Virus record (IMG/VR): IMGVR_UViG_3300009182_000302
Coordinates: 1-24,902 of that record
DNA length: 24,902 nucleotides
From: a virus
Direction: 5' to 3' (one strand)
Shown here: positions 8,074 through 15,738 of the stretch, piece after piece
Position numbering within the stretch: the first letter of the stretch is position 1
Layout of the letters: each line of letters begins with the position of its first letter
Program-made: the position numbers and the translations under genes
Notes under the pieces: generated by a model
Databases searched by the model: none
Seen by the model: only the letters and a program-made list of their open reading frames with translations
Told to the model about the DNA's origin: nothing

Positions 8074-8493
8074 ATGGCTATTACGGCTACATCACAAACA
8101 TTGTTTGATGGCGAACGAGTTGCCATCATGAAGTTCTATGCGTCTATGGGCGCAACAGAAAACGAAACCAACGTCGTCAAAGTCAATCCTTCAACCCTTC
8201 TTCCATCTAACGCTGGTGGTGCTTGCGATGCTGTAAGCATTTTAAAAGTTACCGCATTGACGCATGGACTTGAGGTTCAAATGAACTGGGTGGCTACGGC
8301 TCCCGTGGTTATTGAACTTATTCCTCAAAACACCCAGTACACGCAAGACTTTTCCAACTTTGGTGGCTTGACCAACAATGCTGGTGCAGGTAAGACTGGT
8401 TCAATTTCTTTCAGCACTTTAGACGGTGGTGCTGGGGATGCATATACAGTCATTCTTGAAATGCAAAAACATTACGTTAATCCTGTTATCTAA
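8074..8493 (+). CDS. Small virion structural protein
   Basis: I chose the ATG at 8074 (MAITATSQTLFDGERVAIMK), which lies seven bases after GGAG; a TTG four codons upstream overlaps that site. The 139-residue product is beta-rich with mixed hydrophobic and polar residues, has no membrane segment, and ends with VILEMQKHYVNPVI. It resembles, from memory, small structural proteins of marine podoviruses that share the TLFDGE and MQKHY-type ends. A capsid or tail accessory role is inferred from context. The gene is two bases from its downstream neighbour, pointing to a shared transcript. Confidence 0.6.
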   Translation: MAITATSQTLFDGERVAIMKFYASMGATENETNVVKVNPSTLLPSNAGGACDAVSILKVTALTHGLEVQMNWVATAPVVIELIPQNTQYTQDFSNFGGLTNNAGAGKTGSISFSTLDGGAGDAYTVILEMQKHYVNPVI

Positions 8494-8495
8494 CC

Positions 8496-8774
8496 ATGCC
8501 AAGCAAATCACCTGCCCAACACAATTTAATGGCGGCGGTCGCACATAACCCTGCGTTTGCTAAAAAAGTTGGTATACCTCAAAAGGTTGGCAAAGAATTT
8601 AATGAGGCTGACAAAGGTAAAAAATTTAAAGGAGGCGGCTTGTATGACAACATTAATGCAAAACGTGAAAGAATTTCTGAAGGCTCTGGCGAAAAAATGC
8701 GTCGAGTTGGTAGCAAAGGTGCGCCAACGGCTGAAGCCTTCCGAGAGTCAGCCAAAACAGCCAAAGTAAAATGA
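8496..8774 (+). CDS. Small basic phage protein, two conserved halves
   Basis: The 92-residue product is basic. The first half, MPSKSPAQHNLMAAVAHNPA followed by FAKKVGIPQKVGKEFNEADK, and the second half, GGGLYDNINAKRERISEGSG followed by EKMRRVGSKGAPTAEAF, each match a small phage protein that I recall as a separate gene in other phages. They are joined here by KGKKFKGG, which resembles the KKGG linkers of the upstream large protein. Function is unknown; both types are found close to structural genes. No clear ribosome-binding site is seen. The start lies two bases after the previous stop, so re-initiation is likely. It ends in an ATGA overlap with the next gene. Confidence 0.65.
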   Translation: MPSKSPAQHNLMAAVAHNPAFAKKVGIPQKVGKEFNEADKGKKFKGGGLYDNINAKRERISEGSGEKMRRVGSKGAPTAEAFRESAKTAKVK

Positions 8775-9025
8775 GCAAGAAGAATGTAAGTCTTGCAGTT
8801 GGTCGCGGTGAAAAGTTGTCTGTTGAAAAAGGTGCTGGATTAACAGCCAAAGGTAGGGCAAAATACAACCGTGAAACTGGGAGCAATTTAAAGGCTCCAC
8901 AGCCTAAAGGTGGCGCTCGAAAAGACTCATTTTGCGCACGCATGAGCGGCGTTGTAGAACATTCAAAGGGGGACGCACCACGCGCTAAAGCATCGCTAAA
9001 GCGGTGGGACTGCCCCGGTTGGTAA
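8771..9025 (+). CDS. Small conserved phage protein (DUF6321-like)
   Basis: The 84-residue protein starts in an ATGA overlap with the preceding gene. It is basic and includes NVSLAVGRGEKLSVEKGAGL, TAKGRAKYNRETGSNLKAPQ, the motif RKDSFCARMSGV, and GDAPRAKASLKRWDCPGW at the end. I recognise this pattern as a widespread phage protein of unknown function; the DUF6321 name is from memory and should be checked. The two Cys, the many Lys and the strict conservation of short motifs suggest a compact, perhaps nucleic-acid or protein-binding peptide. It belongs to the cluster of three small genes between the KKGG protein and the tail accessory gene. Confidence 0.7.
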   Translation: MSKKNVSLAVGRGEKLSVEKGAGLTAKGRAKYNRETGSNLKAPQPKGGARKDSFCARMSGVVEHSKGDAPRAKASLKRWDCPGW

Positions 9026-9036
9026 AAGGATAGGTA

Positions 9037-10110
9037 ATGGCTTACTCAGGAACCGTCGGCACAACCGTTATCAACGTCCAAACGCTGATAGATCACGGCG
9101 CACGTCGGTGTGGAAAGTTAGCCGAAGAATTAACCTCTGAGCAGGTTCTTTCTTCTCGTCAATCACTTTTCTTTTTGTTGTCCCATCTTGCCAACATTGG
9201 CATCAATTATTGGGCAATAAGCAAAAAAGTCTTTGGTCTTAACGCAGATCAGTACATTTACTCTATGCCATTGGGCTGTATTGACGTTTTGAATGTGCTT
9301 TACCGCACAATAAACCGTCCAAATGGTGCATATACCACCTCAGCGGGCGGTGTGGTGGCAAATGTGTATGACGGCGATGTCAATACTTATTGCCAGCAAA
9401 CGTCAACAAACGGCAATATTGCGGTCAATTTTGGCTCTAGCAACCCCATTTATATTGGTTCGATTGGATTTTTACCCTATGTAGCAAGTAATGGATCAGC
9501 CACTTGGTCAATTGCGTTGGAATACTCCACTGACAATTCAACATGGACTATGTTGCAAGATTTGGGAACCATTGTGGTTTCTAACAACGAGTGGGTGTGG
9601 ACGGATATAGACCCCGGCGAGTCGGTCGCTTACTACCGAATTCGTGCCTACAACAGCACAACCTTGGCTCTGCGTGAGTTGTACTTTGGTAACAACAGCC
9701 GCGAGATTCAAATGGCTCGCTTGAACCGTGACGACTACACCAATCTGCCAAACAAGAACTTTACGGCTAATCAACCCTATCAGTTTTGGTTTGATAGAAC
9801 AATCCCGCAGGCTACGGTCTATTTGTGGCCTACCCCTAGCGATCCGTTCATTCAGATGACTGTGTGGTATCAGCGCCAGATCATGGATGTTGGTGCGCTT
9901 ACTGACGAATTAGAAGTCCCACAACGCTGGTATGAGGCTGTTGTGTTCATGTTGGCTCACCGTATGAGCCTAGAGTTGCCACAAGTGGCGAATGATCGAA
10001 TTACTTACCTTGAGAAGATGGCTGATCGTTTCTATTCAGAAGCCGAGGCAGAAGAGCGCGATAAGTCGCCAATCTACCTTGCCCCTAACATTTCGGTGTA
10101 TACAAGATAA
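9037..10110 (+). CDS. Tail accessory/adaptor protein with discoidin-like insert
   Basis: The 357-residue product has a split design. Residues 1-93 and 223-357 look like one helical/beta adaptor of the kind that docks on phage portals: LIDHGARRCGKLAEELTSEQ at the start, then YQFWFDRTIPQATVYLWPTP and WYEAVVFMLAHRMSLELPQV. Between them, residues ~95-222 form a beta-rich domain with the layout of a discoidin/F5-8 type C or galactose-binding-like fold: YDGDVNTYCQQ, IAVNFGSSNPIYIGSIGF, WSIALEYSTDNSTWTML, and AYYRIRAYNSTTLALRELYF. That fold often binds sugars or lipids. The adaptor call rests on remembered similarity to P22 gp4/T7 gp11-type proteins in related phages. The start follows AAAGGA. The end overlaps the next start by one base. 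Confidence 0.6.
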   Translation: MAYSGTVGTTVINVQTLIDHGARRCGKLAEELTSEQVLSSRQSLFFLLSHLANIGINYWAISKKVFGLNADQYIYSMPLGCIDVLNVLYRTINRPNGAYTTSAGGVVANVYDGDVNTYCQQTSTNGNIAVNFGSSNPIYIGSIGFLPYVASNGSATWSIALEYSTDNSTWTMLQDLGTIVVSNNEWVWTDIDPGESVAYYRIRAYNSTTLALRELYFGNNSREIQMARLNRDDYTNLPNKNFTANQPYQFWFDRTIPQATVYLWPTPSDPFIQMTVWYQRQIMDVGALTDELEVPQRWYEAVVFMLAHRMSLELPQVANDRITYLEKMADRFYSEAEAEERDKSPIYLAPNISVYTR

Positions 10111-10487
10111 TGCCAATCTTTCTTGACACAATCGGATTGACATCTCTTGCCATCGCGGTTTGCGATAGGTGCAAGATGAAAGTTCCTTTTGTCACGCTGG
10201 TGGCGGACTCTAACGCGCCCGGCTTACGGGTTTGCGCAGAACGTGGGTGTAAAGACCAACTTGATCCTTATCGACTTCCCGCTAGAAAGACTGAGCGCAT
10301 TAATCTTAGATTCCCACGTCCTGATGTTAGCGTTGCCGCAAACGACAACTTCTTGATGACAGGTAGCAAAAACCTTGATGGTTCGAGCCAATTCCAGATT
10401 TCTACGGAGCAGAACACTCAGACTCCTACAAATACTGGAAACAAAGATACTATTGCTCCGAACCCTCCAGACAATACGAGTACATAA
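10110..10487 (+). CDS. Four-cysteine small phage protein
   Basis: The 125-residue protein begins MPIFLDTIGLTSLAIAVCDR. Cys18 and Cys21 form a CxxC pair and Cys42 and Cys47 a second, CxxxxC, pair, so a zinc-binding knuckle is plausible. A recognisable core follows: APGLRVCAERGCKDQLDPYR and LPARKTERINLRFPRPD. The last ~50 residues are polar and disordered (Asn, Thr, Gln and Pro). I recall proteins with this CxxC plus DPYRLPAR pattern between tail and fibre genes of phages, with no known function. It starts in a TAATG overlap with the adaptor gene, so the two are probably coupled. Confidence 0.6.
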   Translation: MPIFLDTIGLTSLAIAVCDRCKMKVPFVTLVADSNAPGLRVCAERGCKDQLDPYRLPARKTERINLRFPRPDVSVAANDNFLMTGSKNLDGSSQFQISTEQNTQTPTNTGNKDTIAPNPPDNTST

Positions 10488-13115
10488 ATGTCAGCACAAG
10501 TCGTCATTACCCAACTCCCAGCCGCTGGCGCTCTAACAGGCACAGAGGCGGTTCCTATTGTCCAAAATGGAGTGACAGTTCAGACTACGACTGGCGCAAT
10601 TGCCGTCCAGCCTACTCAGACTCAGACGTTTTTAACGGCAACACAGCAAACGTCGTTACCTAATAGCCGTTATGTAACCGCTGGCACTGGTTTGTCTATT
10701 ACTGATGGTGGAGCAGGCTCGTTCTTTAGGGTAAATCTTACGGATACCGCCCTAAGCCTTGATAACGCCGCTGGTGGCATTATTGTGAAGGACTCGGCAT
10801 CTACGGTAGCCTCGCGGTCAATTGCTGTCTCTGGCAACGGTTTAAGCGTTTCCAACGCTAATGGCACTGGCGGCAACCCAACACTAGCCTTGAGCGGTCT
10901 GCCTGCTACTTTGGCTAACCTAAGTGGCTCTGGAATGCTTGCCATTATTAGTGGCACTAGTATTAACCCTCGTACCATTACTGGTACGTCAAATCAAATC
11001 ACGCTGACAAATGGCGATGGTCAGGCTGGTAACCCAACAATTGCTTTGGCTGACAACACGGTGATGCCCGGCACTGGGGGTATGGTTGTACCTATTGGAA
11101 CAACTGCCCAACAGCCAGTAGGTACGGCTGGGCAGATTCGTTATAACAGTGAAACCAATGCGTTTTACGGATACGCCTCTGGCGCATGGAATGCTTTTAC
11201 TCTGGCTGGCGGTGTTTCAACCTTTAGTGCAGGCACAACAGGTTTTACGCCATCCTCGGCGCAATCTGGAGCAATAACTCTTGGTGGAACTTTAAACGCC
11301 GCAAACGGCGGAACTGGTGCAACCTCGTTGACGGGTTATGTGTATGGCAACGGCACTGGTGTAATGACTGCCAGCACCACCATACCAAGCACGGCAATTA
11401 CTGGGTTAGGCACTATGGCGACCCAAAATGCCAATGGTGTTGCAATTACTGGTGGATCAATTGCTGGCGTAACTATCAATAGTTCTGCAATTGGTGGGTC
11501 AACGCCTGCGGCTGGTGCTTTCACTAGCGTAGCGATGACCACAGGAACAATTACCACAGCGCCTTCTAGTGACAATGACATTGTCAATAAGTTGTATGCC
11601 GACGCGCTTGTGTCTGGTATTAATTTTCACGCCGCTTGTAACTATGCAACTACCGCAGACCTTGGAGCCGTCACATATAACAACGGCGCTTCTGGTGTTG
11701 GCGCAACATTAACCAAAACAGCGCCTCTCTCCGCCTTATCAATTGATGGCTCAACGCCAGCGGTTGGTAACCGTATTTTGGTCAAAAATGAGACCAATGG
11801 CGCTTATAACGGCATTTATACGGTAACTGTTGTTGGTTCTGGCGCTACGGCTTGGGTGTTAACTCGCGCCACTGATTACGACAGCACTGGCACTGGAACC
11901 AATGAAATTGACCAAGGCGACTACGTTTTGGTGTTGTCTGGTACTGTAAACGCCAATACATCATGGGTTCAGCAAACTGCATTGCCAATTGTGATTGGTA
12001 CAACTGCCTTGGTTTGGACGCAGTTTGGTGCGGCAACTGTCTACACCGCTGGTACAGGGTTAACTCTTGCAGGCAATGTTTTTAGCATAACCAACACAGC
12101 GGTGACTGCGGCAACCTATGGTTCTGCCTCTCAAGTTCCTGTTTTGACGGTAAATGCGCAGGGTCAACTGACTGGCGTAACAAATACCTCAATTGCCATT
12201 GCCGCAGGCGCTGTATCAGGTCTTGCACCTTCTGCAACAACTGACACGACCAATGCATCCAACATCACCTCTGGAACGCTCCCTACGGGTCGTTTGAGCG
12301 GTTCTTACACTGGTATTACTGGTGTCGGTACGCTGGCGGCGGGAACTTGGAACGGTACAGCAATTGGCGTGGCTTACGGTGGCACGGGACTAACTGCAAC
12401 TCCGACCAACGGTCAATTGCCTATTGGTAATGGTACTGGCTACTCTTTGGCTACCCTAACAGCAGGAACTAACGTCAGCATCAGCAATACGGCTGGTGGC
12501 ATCACGATCTCTGCGACACCTTCCGCTGGCGGTACGGTTTCGTCAGTTGCCATGACTGTGCCTACGTTCTTGTCTGTATCTGGTTCCCCAATCACTACAA
12601 GTGGCACTTTGGCTGTAACTTTGTCTGGTACAGCCCTTCCAGTGGTAAACGGTGGTTCTGGGGCTACAACCCTGACTGGTTACTTGTATGGCAACGGAAC
12701 TAGCGCATTTACAGCATCCACAACAATTCCTAACACAGCAATTACTGGTTTGGGAACGATGTCTACTCAAAATGCCACTTCAGTAGCAATTACTGGTGGC
12801 ACAATTGAAGGAACATCGGTTGGTGCAACAACAGCCTCGACAGTGCGCGGTACAACGATTACTGCGACAACTCAATTTACTGGCGCAGGAACTGGCTTAA
12901 CTGGCACGGCTTCTGGTTTGTCGATTGGTGGCAACGCGGCAACGGCAACGCTGGCAACTACGGCAACAAACGTGGCAGGTGGCGCGGCAGGTTCTATTGT
13001 TTACCAAACTGGTTCTGGTACTACATCAACACTCGCACTAGGAACTCAGGGCTTTGTTCTGACGGCTGGTGCAACTGCTCCCACTTGGAGTGAAATTTCA
13101 GGAGGAACATTCTAA
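10488..13115 (+). CDS. Large tail fibre protein
   Basis: The 875-residue protein is low in charge and built of Gly, Thr, Ala, Ser and Asn in short beta repeats, as in trimeric phage fibres. The N-terminus (VVITQLPAAGALTGTEAVPI) is a type common in fibre N-termini and probably anchors it to the tail. Residues ~272-326 and ~720-774 are two copies of a unit beginning NGGTGATSLTGY or NGGSGATTLTGY. Between them, residues ~366-505 form a different module (VNKLYADALVSGINFHAACN ... NRILVKNETNGAYNGIYTV ... DQGDYVLVLSGTVNANTSWV). The end (GNAATATLATTATNVAGGAA) matches the linkers of the fibre genes downstream. The stop overlaps the next start in TAATG. No peptidase or depolymerase motif is evident. Confidence 0.75.
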   Translation: MSAQVVITQLPAAGALTGTEAVPIVQNGVTVQTTTGAIAVQPTQTQTFLTATQQTSLPNSRYVTAGTGLSITDGGAGSFFRVNLTDTALSLDNAAGGIIVKDSASTVASRSIAVSGNGLSVSNANGTGGNPTLALSGLPATLANLSGSGMLAIISGTSINPRTITGTSNQITLTNGDGQAGNPTIALADNTVMPGTGGMVVPIGTTAQQPVGTAGQIRYNSETNAFYGYASGAWNAFTLAGGVSTFSAGTTGFTPSSAQSGAITLGGTLNAANGGTGATSLTGYVYGNGTGVMTASTTIPSTAITGLGTMATQNANGVAITGGSIAGVTINSSAIGGSTPAAGAFTSVAMTTGTITTAPSSDNDIVNKLYADALVSGINFHAACNYATTADLGAVTYNNGASGVGATLTKTAPLSALSIDGSTPAVGNRILVKNETNGAYNGIYTVTVVGSGATAWVLTRATDYDSTGTGTNEIDQGDYVLVLSGTVNANTSWVQQTALPIVIGTTALVWTQFGAATVYTAGTGLTLAGNVFSITNTAVTAATYGSASQVPVLTVNAQGQLTGVTNTSIAIAAGAVSGLAPSATTDTTNASNITSGTLPTGRLSGSYTGITGVGTLAAGTWNGTAIGVAYGGTGLTATPTNGQLPIGNGTGYSLATLTAGTNVSISNTAGGITISATPSAGGTVSSVAMTVPTFLSVSGSPITTSGTLAVTLSGTALPVVNGGSGATTLTGYLYGNGTSAFTASTTIPNTAITGLGTMSTQNATSVAITGGTIEGTSVGATTASTVRGTTITATTQFTGAGTGLTGTASGLSIGGNAATATLATTATNVAGGAAGSIVYQTGSGTTSTLALGTQGFVLTAGATAPTWSEISGGTF
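11301..11465 (+). repeat. Fibre repeat, copy 1
   Basis: This in-frame segment of about 55 codons encodes NGGTGATSLTGYVYGNGTG, ASTTIPSTAITGLGTM and QNANGVAITGGSIAG. It matches 12645-12809 without gaps, though many third codon positions differ. It belongs to the large fibre gene and probably forms one repeated beta-helical or shaft segment. Confidence 0.8.
12645..12809 (+). repeat. Fibre repeat, copy 2
   Basis: This is the second copy, encoding NGGSGATTLTGYLYGNGTS, ASTTIPNTAITGLGTM and QNATSVAITGGTIEG. It lies 1344 bases after copy 1, separated by the unrelated middle module, so the fibre appears to be built by duplication with an inserted domain. Confidence 0.8.
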
Positions 13116-13813
13116 TGGCGGCTACAGGCTTTACCCCAATTTCGCTGTACTACAGCACGACAGCATCGGCTGTCCCATCGTCTGGGAACTTAGCGAATGG
13201 CGAGTTAGGACTCAACATCAACGACATGAAGTTGTACGCCAAGAACAGTTCTGGCGTGGTAACTTTGTTGGCTTCTGCTTCTGCAACTACGGCGGTCAAC
13301 ACCATTTCGTTTGGAACGACTGGTCTTACCCCAAATACGGCAACTTCAGGTGCTGTTACGGTTGCAGGAACTTTGGCAATTACTAATGGTGGTACAGGTC
13401 AAATAACTGCAACAGCGGCTTTTAATGCCTTGGCTCCAAGCCAGACGAGCAATGTTGGTAAATACCTAACCACAGACGGTACGACTACATCTTGGGCAAC
13501 GGTTGTTTCTGGTGCGACTATCAGCAACGACACAAGTACAGCGTCAAACCTGTACCCCATGTTCTCAAACGCCACAAGTGGCACGCCAACGACGGTGTAT
13601 ACCAGTAACGCAAAGTTGTTGTACAAGCCCTCTACAGGCGAGTTGCAAGCCTCTGAAATGGTGGCATCAAACGGCATTTTCGTTAATAATGCAACAGTGT
13701 CAGCAAGTTATACGGTAGCAAGTGGTTACAACGCAATGTCGGTTGGCCCTGTCACTGTGGCTTCTGGTCAAAGCGTAACCGTCACCAGCGGTCAGCGCTG
13801 GGTCGTACTTTAA
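13115..13813 (+). CDS. Tail fibre-associated protein
   Basis: The 232-residue product starts in a TAATG overlap with the large fibre gene. The N-terminus, ATGFTPISLYYSTTASAVPS and GNLANGELGLNINDMKLYAK, is a conserved phage fibre motif that I recall from many fibre genes. The middle has an NGGTGQITATAAFNAL copy of the fibre repeat family. The end (VASGQSVTVTSGQRWVVL) looks like a short beta-helical tip. It may be a separate short fibre or the distal part of a split fibre whose proximal part is the 875-residue protein. No chaperone or enzyme motif is visible. Its close coupling suggests equimolar production. Confidence 0.65.
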   Translation: MAATGFTPISLYYSTTASAVPSSGNLANGELGLNINDMKLYAKNSSGVVTLLASASATTAVNTISFGTTGLTPNTATSGAVTVAGTLAITNGGTGQITATAAFNALAPSQTSNVGKYLTTDGTTTSWATVVSGATISNDTSTASNLYPMFSNATSGTPTTVYTSNAKLLYKPSTGELQASEMVASNGIFVNNATVSASYTVASGYNAMSVGPVTVASGQSVTVTSGQRWVVL

Positions 13814-13822
13814 GGAAAAAAC

Positions 13823-14674
13823 ATGAGTTCAGTAGTTATTTCAGGCGACACATCGGGTTCGGTAACCCTGCAAGCGCCAGCCGTTGCTGGTACTACCGTA
13901 TTGACCTTGCCTGCGACCAGTGGCACAGTTATTACGACAACTAGCGGTACTGCATCATCTGCTACTACCGCAACGACTGCAACAAATCTTGCTGGTGGTT
14001 CCAACGGTACGATTCCTTACCAGTCAGCATCTGGCACAACACAAATGTTGGCTGTTGGTACAAGCGGTCAAGTTTTGCAAACAAACGGTGCTGGTGCGCC
14101 AAGTTGGGTGACTCCTAGTGCGGGTGCTATGACACTTATTAGTACTCAAACTGCTTCAAGTTCTGCATCAATATCGTTTACAGGATTATCTGGTTACGAT
14201 AAATATATGTTGATTTATGAAAATGTAGTTCCTAGTAGCACATCTGGCGCATCCTTTTATATGCAATTTGGAACAGGCGGTGGGCCAACTTATGTAACAA
14301 GTGGTTACTATATGTATTATTTCCAAAGAACATCGAATAGCGCTGGTCTTGCAAATAATCCAGCCAATGCAATCAGTTATCCAAATCAATCTATCTGGTA
14401 TTTTGGTAGTAGCACAGGAGTTGCGGCTAATACAACTGTTTGTTCTGGTTCTTGTATGTTTTCTGGAATCACATCAAGTGGCGGTAAAAATTACAGTTGG
14501 AATACTTATGCCTATGACACTAACAATGCACCATCAGGAAATGTTCCCGCTTATGAAATTGATTACGGTGTAGGTTACAGCGCTAATTCTTCAACAGTTA
14601 CTGCTTTGAAATTTTATCCCACAAATGGAAGTTTTACTTCTGGCACATTTTCTCTGTACGGCATTTCATCTTAA
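13823..14674 (+). CDS. Fibre-tip protein, paralogue 1
   Basis: The 283-residue product begins SSVVISGDTSGSVTLQAPAV, a common phage fibre N-terminus, then a Thr/Ala-rich stretch and a linker (VGTSGQVLQTNGAGAPSW, then SAGAMTLISTQT) at about residues 53-110. The last ~170 residues are a distinct beta-rich tip, starting SFTGLSGYDKYMLIYENV and ending SGTFSLYGISS. The linker is shared with the gene at 15739, while the tips differ; the GYDKY opening is shared with the gene at 14979. The tip DNA looks richer in A and T than the linker. A receptor-binding role is inferred from the position and the pattern of constant linker plus variable tip. Confidence 0.7.
   Translation: MSSVVISGDTSGSVTLQAPAVAGTTVLTLPATSGTVITTTSGTASSATTATTATNLAGGSNGTIPYQSASGTTQMLAVGTSGQVLQTNGAGAPSWVTPSAGAMTLISTQTASSSASISFTGLSGYDKYMLIYENVVPSSTSGASFYMQFGTGGGPTYVTSGYYMYYFQRTSNSAGLANNPANAISYPNQSIWYFGSSTGVAANTTVCSGSCMFSGITSSGGKNYSWNTYAYDTNNAPSGNVPAYEIDYGVGYSANSSTVTALKFYPTNGSFTSGTFSLYGISS
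13979..14152 (+). repeat. Shared fibre linker, copy 1
   Basis: The 58-codon linker (ATNLAGGSNGTIPYQ ... VGTSGQVLQTNGAGAPSW ... STQT) has the same length as its counterpart at 15943-16116 and aligns without gaps. A shortened form lies at 15138-15230. Such shared DNA could serve as a recombination site for exchanging tips. Confidence 0.8.
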
Positions 14675-14685
14675 AAGGAAAAATC

Positions 14686-14976
14686 ATGGCACTTAATGAA
14701 AAAATTAAAGCATATCTTGCACAATCTAACATTGCGTTTACAGCGGGTGACTACCAAACTGGTCAACCAGAAGGTCAAGAAGACCAAGTGTTGATTTGGA
14801 ATACAGAAAAGTTAGGTGCTCAACCAACACAAGAGCAATTGGACTCTACTTACGAAACATATCAAACAAATTTAGCATTGGCAGAACAAGAAAAAATTAA
14901 TATCAAAGCATCAGCCCACGCTAAACTTGTTTCTCTTGGGTTGTCTGCTGATGAAATAGCATCTTTGGGAGCATAA
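14686..14976 (+). CDS. Small fibre-cassette protein, possible chaperone
   Basis: The 96-residue product starts MALNEKIKAYLAQSNIAFTA and continues with a charged patch (GQPEGQEDQVLIWNTEKLG) and a C-terminal helical part (LALAEQEKINIKASAHAKL, then VSLGLSADEIASLGA). The WNTEKLGAQPT plus C-terminal helix layout is like small proteins following tail fibre genes, some of which are grouped with XkdW or tail-assembly chaperones; that link is from memory. It follows paralogue 1 and precedes paralogue 2, spaced by 2 bases from the latter. A role in folding or attaching the fibre tip is likely but not shown. Confidence 0.55.
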   Translation: MALNEKIKAYLAQSNIAFTAGDYQTGQPEGQEDQVLIWNTEKLGAQPTQEQLDSTYETYQTNLALAEQEKINIKASAHAKLVSLGLSADEIASLGA

Positions 14977-14978
14977 AC

Positions 14979-15728
14979 ATGAGTTCAATAGCGGCAGGAA
15001 CCACAAGCGGAACGGCTCTAGTCTCAAGTGCAGACACAAGTGGTACGCTACAACTTCAGATTAACGGAACTACTCCAGCAGTTACTTTAAACACATCAGG
15101 TGCTGTAGGTGTTGGTTCTTCACCATCGTATGGAAGTTCTGGTCAGGTGCTTACTTCGGGTGGTAGCAGTGCTGTCCCTACTTGGACTACGCCAAGCGCT
15201 GGTGCTATGGCGCTTATAAGTACTCAAACTATAAGTTCTGCTGTATCTTCAATTCAATTTACTGCTTTGACTGGATATGATAAATATTTTATATTGTTTG
15301 AAAATTTAACTTATTCTGCAACTTATGATTCTATAGGCGTTCAATTAGGAACTGGCGCTGGGCCTACTTATTTAACAAGTAATTATAATGTTAGCGTAAT
15401 TGATACAGGCACATCTGGGACTTCACCCATTTATGCTTCTGGCACAGGATTAAACTCTCTTACTTATCCAGCAGGTACAGCCATGTTTTCTGGGTCAGTT
15501 GGTATAAGCGGATTAATGTATTTAAATGGATTTACTTCTACAACAGGTATAACAACAGCAAATTACCAATTAAATTTTCAAAAATACGATAGTTCTTATT
15601 GCCAAACAATTGGTATGGGTCAATTGCTAAGTAATACAACAATTAAAACAGCAATAAAAATATTTGGTGTTTCAAATTCTAGTAATTTAACTAGTGGAAA
15701 AATATCACTTTACGGTATTTCATCTTAA
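14979..15728 (+). CDS. Fibre-tip protein, paralogue 2
   Basis: The 249-residue product has a short N-terminal part (SSIAAGTTSGTALVSSADTS), a trimmed version of the shared linker (SSGQVLTSGG...TPSAGAMALISTQT, about residues 54-84), and a tip that starts QFTALTGYDKYFILFENL and ends LTSGKISLYGISS. The tip shares its opening and its last residues with paralogue 1, while the middle is different. The tip DNA is clearly AT-rich compared with neighbouring genes. The start codon follows the helper gene's stop by two bases. Probably a second receptor-binding tip or an alternative version. Confidence 0.7.
   Translation: MSSIAAGTTSGTALVSSADTSGTLQLQINGTTPAVTLNTSGAVGVGSSPSYGSSGQVLTSGGSSAVPTWTTPSAGAMALISTQTISSAVSSIQFTALTGYDKYFILFENLTYSATYDSIGVQLGTGAGPTYLTSNYNVSVIDTGTSGTSPIYASGTGLNSLTYPAGTAMFSGSVGISGLMYLNGFTSTTGITTANYQLNFQKYDSSYCQTIGMGQLLSNTTIKTAIKIFGVSNSSNLTSGKISLYGISS
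15138..15230 (+). repeat. Shared fibre linker, shortened copy
   Basis: This 31-codon segment encodes SGQVLTSGG, then PTWTTPSAGAMALISTQT. It aligns to the second half of the linkers at 13979 and 15943 and marks the junction between the variable N-terminus and the tip. Confidence 0.65.
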
Positions 15729-15738
15729 AGGGTAAAAC

